Assembly: GCA_937885575.1 (NCBI GenBank)
Contig: CALABO010000001.1
Span: 1-26,485, forward strand
Direction: 5' to 3'
Source: an uncultured Pseudomonadota bacterium
GTDB taxonomy: Bacteria; Pseudomonadota; Alphaproteobacteria; Rs-D84
Length of the DNA stretch: 26,485 bases
Under the pieces are notes generated by a model. It was given only the letters and a program-made list of their open reading frames with translations. It did not search any database and had not been told where the DNA came from. The translations under genes were made by a program, and so were the position numbers. This document shows positions 1-8,695 of this stretch, one piece after another (the stretch's first letter is position 1; every line of letters starts with the position of its first letter).

Positions 1-2715
1 AGTGTTGATATGTCGGGGTACCTTACCGAAGATGATGCGGACAACCGTTATGCGACGATTAGTGCGCTAGACAACGTAAAAACTACGGTGAATGAGGCAA
101 AGACCACTGCGGCCGCTGCACAACAGACGGCGAACACTGCGCAATCAACCGCCACCGCGGCGCAGTCCACGGCAGACGCTGCGTGGGGTAAGTTGAGTGA
201 TTTGGGTAATACAACGGTGCGGGAGTTTGTTGAAGATAAAGTTAGTGGACTTGGCACGACTATTGATGTTAAGACGGTTGGCGGGGTAACGTATATTTGT
301 AAGATTGGAAAATGCTTGGATACCCCACCTTCGTCTTATTGGGAACCCATAACGGTTACTATATCTGATGAATACCTTACCGAAATCGAAGGGAACGCAT
401 TATATGCACCAAAGGCAGAGTATGCACTGAAATCTGATATTGGTTCGATGGGTAATTTTGGAAGTGTTGAGGAAAGACTTGGAGCAGTGCCAACAAATCA
501 AACTATGGTGCAGTATATCGCAGCACAACTTTCCAATGTTAGTACGAATATTCAAATTGAAACATCAAATGGAACAACGTATATTTGTAAACAAGGTAGC
601 GGTTGCCCCACATATGATTTAACAAATACAAGTTATTGGGCGCCTGTTGCCGTCAATTTGGGTGATTTGGGAACAAATCCAACAACACAAAGAACATATA
701 CTGTTGCGGAGAAAATCGGGCTTACAGGGACTAATTCCAATAAAAACGTGGTTGGGTATATTGGTGATAGAATTGGCGAAACAGGGAATAGTATTACGTA
801 TCCTTATGCGCAGAGAAGCGTTGTGGAGTATATCCAAGATACTTACGTTCCGCTTACAAGATTGGGGAATGAAATTGGTTCAAATCAAACTGTGACGAAC
901 TATATTAGTCAACGGATTGGCAATACAGGAACGGTTAATGATTCTTATTCTGGCCAATCGCGGCCAAAGACCGTGGTGGAGTTCCTTGCGGGTAGTTATG
1001 TTCCGTTGACTACTATTGGAAATTTGGGTTATCCACAGTATTCTACCACACCTTATACTGTTGAGGGTAAAATCGGTCTTAATAGTACTACCGATTCAAG
1101 CAAGACGGTAAAGCAGTATGTTGACGGTTTAATTGGTACAAGTTCGCTTGGTACTTATGACAATGTGATAGCGTACGGTAATGCAAATTATGCGCCAAAA
1201 AGCGCGTTTGACACTTTGTCGTCAACGGTTTCAGGGCATACGACATTGCTGGGGGGGCTTAACGGTGTGACGGTAAAGGACTATGTTGATAGCAAGACAC
1301 CGAATATTCAGATTGCGCCGGGCAGTAATGGGAAAATGTATTATTGTACTTTAGCAACGAGGTGCAATACGGATTATTTGGATACGGCTCACGGATGGCA
1401 AGAGTTTGATATATCGGAAAGTTTGAATTTGTCGACTTATCTTAAGACAGCTGATGCCGCAAATACTTACCTGACGATAGCTGATGCTGCGAACACTTAT
1501 GCGCCGAAATCGGTTCAGAGTGCGGTGGAAGATCCGACAAACGGTCTTAGTGCGACACATACGTTGGCTAGTGGTGCATCCACGGCGGCAAGTAATGCTC
1601 AGCAAACGGCGAATGCGGCACAGAGTGCGGCCGAAGGTGCCCAATCCACGGCAAATACTGCAAATACGACTGCAAACAATGCGTGGGACAAGGTTAAAGG
1701 GTTAAATGATGTAAGTGGACTGACTGACAAGACGGTGACGGGTTATGTGGCGTATAGGTTGGGTGATATTACGTCTGGTCAAACTGTAAAGCAGTATGTT
1801 GATGATAAGGTCGCGACTGTAAAACCGACTATTATGACAGAAACGTATCAGGGTACGACGTATATCTGTTCGTCTGGTAATTGTACGAATCATGCACCAA
1901 ATGATGGTTGGGAAGAATTGAGTGTCGATTTGTCCGCTTTAGATAACATAGAAGCGATACTCGGTGGGTTTGGAACCGGGGATAATGATTGGCCAAGTGT
2001 TATGAGCTATATTGGCAATATGGGAACATATCTTAATAGTCAGAATGTTGAGAAGTCATATACCGTTGCAAGCAAAATTGGGCTTAATAGCGGGGACGAT
2101 GCGAGCAAGACCGTAAAACAATATGTTGATAACGCGGTTAATGGTTTGGCAACAGAAACTTATGTTGGTAATAAAATTGGCAATTTGGGTAATAACGCCG
2201 CGAATACCCCGGCGGTCAGTGTTGCAGCGAAACTTGGATCTGATATTACCAGTGCTGATAAAACTGTGGCGCAATATATTGCGGATTATGTTGCGGCAAA
2301 TACGTCAAGTGGTGGTGTGACTGTGAAAACCGTCAGCAATAATGGTGTAAATGAGACATATATCTGTAGTGGTGATCATTGTGATGGGGAACCGCCGTGT
2401 GCAAATGGGACGTATCCTGATACTTGTGGTTGGCAGAAACTTGATATTGATTTGGGTGCGTATCTTAAGAGTGATACGGCGGCAAGGACATATTTGCCAC
2501 AAAGCGGGCTTAAATTGGTTCGTGATGGTGCGGACATAAAATTGCAACAGGTTGACAATGGTACTGTGGTTCACGATTACGGTATCATCGCTGGTGTTCA
2601 GGATCTGATGTGTAGGTCTTATAGAACGGAATCGGTGCAACCGGGTTATGATGGGTGCCCGGTGAATGGTTCGGTGTGTTATAGATTGGTATGCAACACG
2701 AATGATAATGAATAA
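1..2715 (+). CDS. Large repetitive Cys-module protein (5' partial)
   Basis: The reading frame is open to the left edge with no stop, so the first ATG at base 10 has no visible RBS and is probably internal; the true start lies outside the window. I do not recognise the family. At least 904 residues are visible. Counting from the ATG at base 10, five copies of a small two-cysteine module (TYIC-x(4-6)-C followed by a W and a beta-like segment) lie near residues 86, 186, 438, 612 and 777. Between them are repeats of the form YTVxxKIGL...KTVKQYVDxxIG. Two Ala/Thr/Gln-rich segments ending in AW(G/D)K (about 25-60 and 520-565) look like coiled coil. The C-terminus has four more cysteines. The architecture resembles trimeric fibre or stalk proteins (inference). 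It is followed after 16 nt by the next gene, in an apparent operon. A G7 run lies at 1251-1257. Confidence 0.85.
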   Translation, partial: SVDMSGYLTEDDADNRYATISALDNVKTTVNEAKTTAAAAQQTANTAQSTATAAQSTADAAWGKLSDLGNTTVREFVEDKVSGLGTTIDVKTVGGVTYICKIGKCLDTPPSSYWEPITVTISDEYLTEIEGNALYAPKAEYALKSDIGSMGNFGSVEERLGAVPTNQTMVQYIAAQLSNVSTNIQIETSNGTTYICKQGSGCPTYDLTNTSYWAPVAVNLGDLGTNPTTQRTYTVAEKIGLTGTNSNKNVVGYIGDRIGETGNSITYPYAQRSVVEYIQDTYVPLTRLGNEIGSNQTVTNYISQRIGNTGTVNDSYSGQSRPKTVVEFLAGSYVPLTTIGNLGYPQYSTTPYTVEGKIGLNSTTDSSKTVKQYVDGLIGTSSLGTYDNVIAYGNANYAPKSAFDTLSSTVSGHTTLLGGLNGVTVKDYVDSKTPNIQIAPGSNGKMYYCTLATRCNTDYLDTAHGWQEFDISESLNLSTYLKTADAANTYLTIADAANTYAPKSVQSAVEDPTNGLSATHTLASGASTAASNAQQTANAAQSAAEGAQSTANTANTTANNAWDKVKGLNDVSGLTDKTVTGYVAYRLGDITSGQTVKQYVDDKVATVKPTIMTETYQGTTYICSSGNCTNHAPNDGWEELSVDLSALDNIEAILGGFGTGDNDWPSVMSYIGNMGTYLNSQNVEKSYTVASKIGLNSGDDASKTVKQYVDNAVNGLATETYVGNKIGNLGNNAANTPAVSVAAKLGSDITSADKTVAQYIADYVAANTSSGGVTVKTVSNNGVNETYICSGDHCDGEPPCANGTYPDTCGWQKLDIDLGAYLKSDTAARTYLPQSGLKLVRDGADIKLQQVDNGTVVHDYGIIAGVQDLMCRSYRTESVQPGYDGCPVNGSVCYRLVCNTNDNE
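1251..1257 (+). repeat. G7 homopolymer inside surface-type gene
   Basis: Seven consecutive G residues lie in the coding sequence of the first large gene. A one-base slip would shift the frame about halfway through the protein. Long G runs are otherwise rare here; trmD has a G6 run. Confidence 0.9.
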
Positions 2716-2731
2716 TTGAGGGGATGAAAAA

Positions 2732-5700
2732 ATGAGAAAGAATATGATTTTTTGTATGATTGGTTTTGCTTTGGTGTTGGTCACGGGCGGACATGCGTTC
2801 GCCAAAACGGGCGATATTTCCATGGGGGTGATTTCAATTCCCCTGCCCTCTAACGGCGTCGACGGCAAGGACGGATGCACACCGGATGTTACGGTTACAG
2901 ACAAAGATGCAAATGGTTGCTATACCACGACTATTCAGAAAAAAACGCTACAAAGTGGCAGCTGTGTAAATGATGGTAATGCAATAGTTAGGGAAACCTG
3001 TGATGGTGAAGATGGGGCCGGTGGTGCAGTCGATGTGACCAAGGTGTATGTGCCCTATCCTGCATCCACTTTTGGTGGTGCAGAGCCGCAAAATGAGGGG
3101 TATATCAAGGTCACAATCCCTGCGGCCGATGAGGGCGATGATGACACCATATTGAAATATCCAGATTATTGCGAGGAATTTTATGAAAATGGATTGACAT
3201 ACAAGAAATGTATCGCCCAAGATAATGCCGTGGGTGTAAGTTGGCCTAACGCTGATAATACTCATAATCCATACCAACAAGGTGATTCTTACGTTTTCTC
3301 GGTTGATGAGTTGGAATCGGGATATCCAAGATACGAATATACTGCCCCAAGATTATCTGGTGGAACTTCGGGATATCCAGTGGCCGCGGGATTCACGCAA
3401 ATGGTTTATGTGTATGACAATGGACGCAGGGTGACAGAAACCGGTGCGACAGATGAGTGTAAGGAATATGCGAAACCTAATGATCGGAGTGCGCGTGTTA
3501 CAAAGTGCATCGTTCAAAGTTATCAGTATCCTTCGAATCTGTTGTCAACATGGGTGCCGGGTACTACAGAATATTGTTTGGGTAATCATCAAAGCGATTG
3601 TGGTCAATATACCTTGCTGGTTGGGACGGTCGATGCATGTGCGGGGTTGACATCGTCTGATAATGCGTGGACTACAACAGTAAGCCATTCGGAATCGGAA
3701 TATATTGAACATGTTTATCCGGTCGGTGGTGGCACGTGTACAACAAATTGTACAGGAACCGTTGGATATAAACTAACCAAAGAAACAATGTGTGATGGTG
3801 GTAATCCGCGTGAAAATAAGCAAAATGATAACTGTTCATCAGCAACGCCCCCGTCAAATGTTGTTTGCGCAACGGGTTATGCCTATCAGACATGTACTCC
3901 GGTGGATTCGCGCGGTGGTTCGAGTTCGTATTCGGGGTGCTTCCCGGATCCTTTGAACGGGTTGTATGCGCATAAAGATGAAATCGTTCCGGCTGATTTT
4001 GCCGCGGATAGTAATTATTTATATTATTGCAAGGTTTCGAATTGTAATGTTGCGGCTTGCTGGGTTGATGGCACTATTGGTGGAACACCGTATTACAACG
4101 ATGGAAACGGTTGTTGGGGGCGTGTGTCTATAAATGGACTGCAGGGTGCAGACGGTAAATCTTGTTTTGTGACCAATGATGGAACGAATTGGAATATGTG
4201 TTGTTCGCCATCCTATGCTGGAAATGATTGTTCGATAATAACGGATCAAGATATTATAAATAAATTAAACGGTATGATGTGTCAGGTTAATTATACACAT
4301 AAGTATTTGCATGATAATAATGGTGGTGATCCGATAGCAAATGATACCAAGGCGGGGGCAATTGGTGAAAGGGTCATAGTTACGAATACATGTAATTCTG
4401 ATGCGGAAAATCTTGACTCGATATATGGTACGGACGGTGCGCCGGGTAATGATTATAATCCATGTGATGGGTTGACGGCGGGGAGTGTGGCGGCACAAAC
4501 AACGATACTAAATCAAACAAAAGTGTATCGTTCGCGTGAATATTCAAACAATCATTATAGTCCTGCGCGTGGGTATTATGAAACGACCGTTACCTATTGC
4601 GAAGGCAGTGCGACAACATATGCACCGGCGGATGAATGCACGCCTGTGGCGGATGCGAGTTTGGCACGCAGTGTCACGGGGCAAAGTTGCGGGGATAACC
4701 AGGTGCTAAAGCGTTGTATGCCCCAAGAAGGAACGCAGACGCCGTATTTTATATGTGATACAACCGAAGCAAGTGGTTATCCAAAACAAAAGTATTTTGT
4801 GCCGGCGGAATCAGGTAATAAATTTATCAAGGAAGGTTATACCGCATGGGTGCACAAGTATACCGATGGTGGAAATGAAGTGCCGGGTGAGTTGATTGAT
4901 AAAGATGAATGTCGTCCTGTTTATAAGTTGGAACGCACCGCAAGTGGCAATACAGTAACGGCGACAACAAGTTCCGTGAGAAAATGTACGGTGCAAAGTT
5001 ATGACTACCCAACCGGTTTGACGTGGACGGTGGGCGCAACATATTGCCTGAATACTACAAATAATGCATCAACCAGTTGTGCCGGGTATAGTGACAGTAT
5101 TTCTGACGAAATAACATCCACGTTAAAGTATCATTTGCCAATAATGGATACCACAAACACTACGACACCGGTGGCCCCAGGGTGGACATATACTGAAGAA
5201 AAAGATGTGAACAGTGTATCTTTGCGTGGAACAGATCGTGATAAAGATCAATGTGAACTGTTGGCGACAAGAACCACCAGTGGTAACACGACCAGCACAA
5301 CAAGTGTTTGGCGGTGTACGGTTGGTGCGCCGGTGGGAACATCGGGGTTGACGACCACTTATTATGCTGGGGCCACCTATTGTTTGAACTATGCGAATGG
5401 GACTTGCCCATCTAGTTTGACCGATATTGGTGCGGCGATTGATGATGCCGCGGACAATGATCCTTGTAATGGTAGCACTTCTGCGACCGCGGTTAAAAAG
5501 GTGGTGAGTCGGACATACACACGCACCACGGGTAGCCAAGGGGCTTTGACATCGGTGTACAAGATGTGTAACGATGATGATCATGCTGAAACTACACCAG
5601 ATGAATGCTATGAAATCCCGACCCCGGCTGGTGAAACTTGTACGAACGGTGTTTGGATGCAGTGTAAGCGCCAGGCCGATGAAGGAACTGCGTCTGCGAC

Positions 5701-6874
5701 GGCACGTGGAACGACTTATGGGTACTGTGCAACATATCCGCAGTGTGTCGGTAACGAGAATTCGACAACCATAGTCAAAAAGACAGAACGGGCGTATACG
5801 GCACCAACTAAAACTGGAACAAATTCTTACTATGATACGCCCGGTAAAATGGTTACAAACAAGATTCCGTGCAGTTCAAGTGCAAGCGCCATAGTTGATT
5901 CGTCAGAGGATGACCAGTGCGAAGAAATTCCGGATACGGGTTCAATATGCCCGACGAATAAGGTGCTTAAGAGTTGCAAACGCAAGGGTGATGAAAGTAG
6001 CACTCTAAAGGCCGAATCAACTTATAACCTTTGTGCAACAGGGGCATCGGTATTTGAGGCCATAGAAGGTAATGACCCGTGTGGTGGTGATACAACTAGC
6101 GATGCCGCAAAGAAAAAGGTAAAGAATATTGAGTATGAATATGTGGCGCGTAATGCGACAGGAAACACATCTAAGGTTGGGTATTCTAAAAAGACCACGA
6201 CGATGTGTAATACTGCCGGGAATACGACAGAATACATATATGATACTTGTGTTTCTGTGGCGGCGGCATCTGGGTGTAATGGGACAAATGACAAGAATTA
6301 TAAATGCTATAACCAGACACAGCCTACAACGGCAAGCGCGAGTGCACGTGAGTATAATACGTGTAATCCTTCGGAATCTGCGGTTGCGTTGTCCAGTGCG
6401 GTCGCGAACAAGTTGGATAGTGATGTCACATTTGCGATAAAACCAAATAGCCAGGATAGTAACAAGGATTATATAACTATTACTGGATCTAATATAACTG
6501 ATAAACCTGTGGTGGCGTTGGAAAGTTTACAGGGTGCATCGGTGTTTGATATTTGGAAGGAGCAGTTTACGTCTGCTAATGGTTGGACAGATGATAAATG
6601 TAAGTTGGCCTTTGAAAATGACCATACATGCTCGAATTTGAATGAATCAGATTTCTTGGCGAGTATTACGGCATATGGTGTTTGGCGCGAGGAGATTATT
6701 AAAAATGCAACATCAGAAGACATCGAGGGTTACAAGGAGGATTCGGCTTCTTTGTCACAGACGGCATATCAAAATAGTTTGAAACCGTGTCAACAGTTTG
6801 GAATTGCTGAAAATCCGAGCTATGACGGTAGCCAAGGGGAAGGTAAGCAATATGTTATGACCTGTATTGAATAG
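2732..6874 (+). CDS. Giant secreted Cys-rich repeat protein
   Basis: A GAGGGG RBS sits 8 nt before the ATG. Residues 1-24 form a Sec signal peptide (RK, hydrophobic core, AFA cleavage), then a short GVDGKDG collagen-like stretch follows. The rest of the 1380 residues is Cys-, Thr-, Gly- and Asn-rich, and I see no known enzymatic domain. Two repeat types are visible. Type 1 (about 200-290, 686-790 and 793-895) has DEC/DQC, then a KC-VQSYxYP-like segment, then YCL and a further Cys. Type 2 is a five-Cys module ending CK(R/Q)...Y-x-x-C, repeated in the second half and shared with the next two proteins. The C-terminal part (about 1268-1380) starts GASVFDIWKEQ, contains SDFLASI and ends GEGKQYVMTC; it is closely related to the end of the downstream protein. 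Probably extracytoplasmic and disulfide-bonded, structural or adhesive (inference). Confidence 0.88.
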   Translation: MRKNMIFCMIGFALVLVTGGHAFAKTGDISMGVISIPLPSNGVDGKDGCTPDVTVTDKDANGCYTTTIQKKTLQSGSCVNDGNAIVRETCDGEDGAGGAVDVTKVYVPYPASTFGGAEPQNEGYIKVTIPAADEGDDDTILKYPDYCEEFYENGLTYKKCIAQDNAVGVSWPNADNTHNPYQQGDSYVFSVDELESGYPRYEYTAPRLSGGTSGYPVAAGFTQMVYVYDNGRRVTETGATDECKEYAKPNDRSARVTKCIVQSYQYPSNLLSTWVPGTTEYCLGNHQSDCGQYTLLVGTVDACAGLTSSDNAWTTTVSHSESEYIEHVYPVGGGTCTTNCTGTVGYKLTKETMCDGGNPRENKQNDNCSSATPPSNVVCATGYAYQTCTPVDSRGGSSSYSGCFPDPLNGLYAHKDEIVPADFAADSNYLYYCKVSNCNVAACWVDGTIGGTPYYNDGNGCWGRVSINGLQGADGKSCFVTNDGTNWNMCCSPSYAGNDCSIITDQDIINKLNGMMCQVNYTHKYLHDNNGGDPIANDTKAGAIGERVIVTNTCNSDAENLDSIYGTDGAPGNDYNPCDGLTAGSVAAQTTILNQTKVYRSREYSNNHYSPARGYYETTVTYCEGSATTYAPADECTPVADASLARSVTGQSCGDNQVLKRCMPQEGTQTPYFICDTTEASGYPKQKYFVPAESGNKFIKEGYTAWVHKYTDGGNEVPGELIDKDECRPVYKLERTASGNTVTATTSSVRKCTVQSYDYPTGLTWTVGATYCLNTTNNASTSCAGYSDSISDEITSTLKYHLPIMDTTNTTTPVAPGWTYTEEKDVNSVSLRGTDRDKDQCELLATRTTSGNTTSTTSVWRCTVGAPVGTSGLTTTYYAGATYCLNYANGTCPSSLTDIGAAIDDAADNDPCNGSTSATAVKKVVSRTYTRTTGSQGALTSVYKMCNDDDHAETTPDECYEIPTPAGETCTNGVWMQCKRQADEGTASATARGTTYGYCATYPQCVGNENSTTIVKKTERAYTAPTKTGTNSYYDTPGKMVTNKIPCSSSASAIVDSSEDDQCEEIPDTGSICPTNKVLKSCKRKGDESSTLKAESTYNLCATGASVFEAIEGNDPCGGDTTSDAAKKKVKNIEYEYVARNATGNTSKVGYSKKTTTMCNTAGNTTEYIYDTCVSVAAASGCNGTNDKNYKCYNQTQPTTASASAREYNTCNPSESAVALSSAVANKLDSDVTFAIKPNSQDSNKDYITITGSNITDKPVVALESLQGASVFDIWKEQFTSANGWTDDKCKLAFENDHTCSNLNESDFLASITAYGVWREEIIKNATSEDIEGYKEDSASLSQTAYQNSLKPCQQFGIAENPSYDGSQGEGKQYVMTCIE

Positions 6875-6898
6875 TTAAAATGCGGCGGTAAAGAACAA

Positions 6899-8662
6899 AT
6901 GAAAAAATCTAGTTTCATTTTTATGTTTTTTGGGGTTTGCGCGGCCATGCCGGCGTTGGCAAATTATAGGATTGGTGAGTTTGTCGCGCTAAGGGGTGCA
7001 AATGGAACAAATGGCACCAATGGGTCTCAAGGTCCAGCGGGGCCACAGGGGTGTAGTGTGAGCGCATCAAAATCGAATATTTATCAAAATCCCAGTGATC
7101 CGACTAGCCGTGTGGTGGGAACTCATGTTGTATTAACCGATTCTTGTAATAGTGCAAACAACCAAGAATTTGACGTTAATCATGGTAATGATGGAACGTC
7201 GTTTAATTTTATGGGAACGGTTGCAAATTGTGATGCTTTGTATGCTCTTTCAAATCCTTCCCAAAATGATGCGTATCAAGTAAATGGTGATGGTGGCGGG
7301 AAAGTGTGTATTTATACTGCGAATGGGTGGCCCGATTGTCCCAGTGAATGTGCGAATTTCCAAGGCGTACCCGGCGAAGGTGTTTGCACAAATGTTTCTA
7401 ATGCGTCGACGGCGGTGAAGAATACTGTGCGGTCGTATAGCGGGCCAAGTGGGTCGAATACTGTCACGGTGAATGGCACAACATATACGTATTATGATGT
7501 CGCGGGGCATATGAATCTTACGCATAATATGTGCAGTGGTAATAGCGCCGATACCACTGTAGATACCCAGGATGACAGGTGTGTTCCTGTGGTCGCGCCA
7601 AGTGGTGTTTGCACCGGTAAAACATACTATGAATGCAAGACACAAGCGGCGACTACGGGATGGACCGCAGCGCAGGTTTATTATTTATGCGTTGAAACGA
7701 CTTATAGTTCGGTGACAAGTGCGATTGATAATCCGTGTATGGGGGTAGCATCAGGCAATCTTTCGACAACCGAAAGAACCCAAACCACGGCATATACGGC
7801 ACCGAATGGCAGTAAGACCACAAGTGGAAGTTATTCTTATTATACCGGCAATCCGGGCAAAATGGTTACGACCAGTGTTAAATGTAATCCGGGAACAAAT
7901 GGTGTTAATAATACTGTGATAGGCAGCGTTCAGGACTATTGCGATGAGATTGTAAAGCCGACAGATGTTTGCACAAGTTCGTCTAAGAAGTTCTATAAAT
8001 GCAGACCCCAAGGCAAGATAAGTAATTCCACGAATCCTTATTATCTCTGCACGGATCCGTTGGGGGAATCGGTGCTGGATGCGATTAGCAGTGCGGTTGC
8101 AAACAAGGTGGACGCGAGTGAACTGTCAACCCTTTCTGGCAAGGTTACAACGCTGGAAACCACCGTTGGGAATAGCACCAGTGGCTTGGTCCAACAAACA
8201 AATAATCTGGAAACAGCCGTTGCAAACAAATTGAACAAAGATGTTAGTTTTTCCAAGTCGAATGGATATATCACGATGAGTGCAACCGGAATATCAACGC
8301 CGGTAAATGTTGTGGCGATTGCGGATATCAAGGGTGATACTGGGGCCACCGGAAATACCGGTGCCACCGGTGCATCGGCCTTGGAACTTTGGCAGGCACA
8401 ACAGACCGATAATACCACGTGTCAAAAATTGTTTAGCAAAAATTGTAATGCTTTGGGATTGACGGAGTTTTTGCAGGATATTTCCGATTATGGTGTGTGG
8501 GCGCGCACGGAATATCAGGCAAACGGTGCAAGCGCGGATGTGTCGCGTTCGGCATATCGCGCAACATTGCAACCGTGTCAGGGTGGTTTTAGCATTACTG
8601 AAAATACGAGTTATAACGGTAGTGACGGGGAAGGCAAGCAGTATGTTATGACCTGTAATTAG
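6899..8662 (+). CDS. Secreted collagen-like Cys-rich protein
   Basis: This 587-residue protein starts 24 nt after the previous gene, with only a weak AAAGAA-type RBS. Residues 1-21 are a signal peptide ending ALA. The mature N-terminus carries IGEFVALRG and about six Gly-X-Y triplets (33-51, GTN, GSQ and GPA types), which is collagen-like. Two five-Cys modules follow (about 160-265 and 275-390), each with a YTAP/YSGP motif, a D-x-C pair, a C-K doublet and Y-x-(L)C. A heptad-like stretch (about 395-450) may be coiled coil. A second short GDTGATGNTGATG run precedes a C-terminal domain (about 491-587) beginning GASALELW and ending GEGKQYVMTC, shared with the upstream protein. Its IW...E-x-FL-x-(S/D)I pattern recalls the SAYEIA...WLASL module often found beside bacterial collagen-like repeats. 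Likely a trimeric surface or secreted protein (inference). Confidence 0.87.
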   Translation: MKKSSFIFMFFGVCAAMPALANYRIGEFVALRGANGTNGTNGSQGPAGPQGCSVSASKSNIYQNPSDPTSRVVGTHVVLTDSCNSANNQEFDVNHGNDGTSFNFMGTVANCDALYALSNPSQNDAYQVNGDGGGKVCIYTANGWPDCPSECANFQGVPGEGVCTNVSNASTAVKNTVRSYSGPSGSNTVTVNGTTYTYYDVAGHMNLTHNMCSGNSADTTVDTQDDRCVPVVAPSGVCTGKTYYECKTQAATTGWTAAQVYYLCVETTYSSVTSAIDNPCMGVASGNLSTTERTQTTAYTAPNGSKTTSGSYSYYTGNPGKMVTTSVKCNPGTNGVNNTVIGSVQDYCDEIVKPTDVCTSSSKKFYKCRPQGKISNSTNPYYLCTDPLGESVLDAISSAVANKVDASELSTLSGKVTTLETTVGNSTSGLVQQTNNLETAVANKLNKDVSFSKSNGYITMSATGISTPVNVVAIADIKGDTGATGNTGATGASALELWQAQQTDNTTCQKLFSKNCNALGLTEFLQDISDYGVWARTEYQANGASADVSRSAYRATLQPCQGGFSITENTSYNGSDGEGKQYVMTCN

Positions 8663-8695
8663 TGTTTTTGAAAAAGATAAAAGGGAGAAAGAAAT

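Noticed and set aside
2305..2904. 199-codon minus-strand open frame across the gene 1/gene 2 junction
   Set aside because: It lies opposite two strongly supported plus-strand genes with signal peptide and RBS. The translation is low-complexity (Ile/Thr/Arg) typical of an antisense shadow.
5123..5584. 153-codon minus-strand open frame inside the 1380-residue gene
   Set aside because: Antisense of a repetitive Cys/Thr-rich gene; no RBS and no protein-like pattern.
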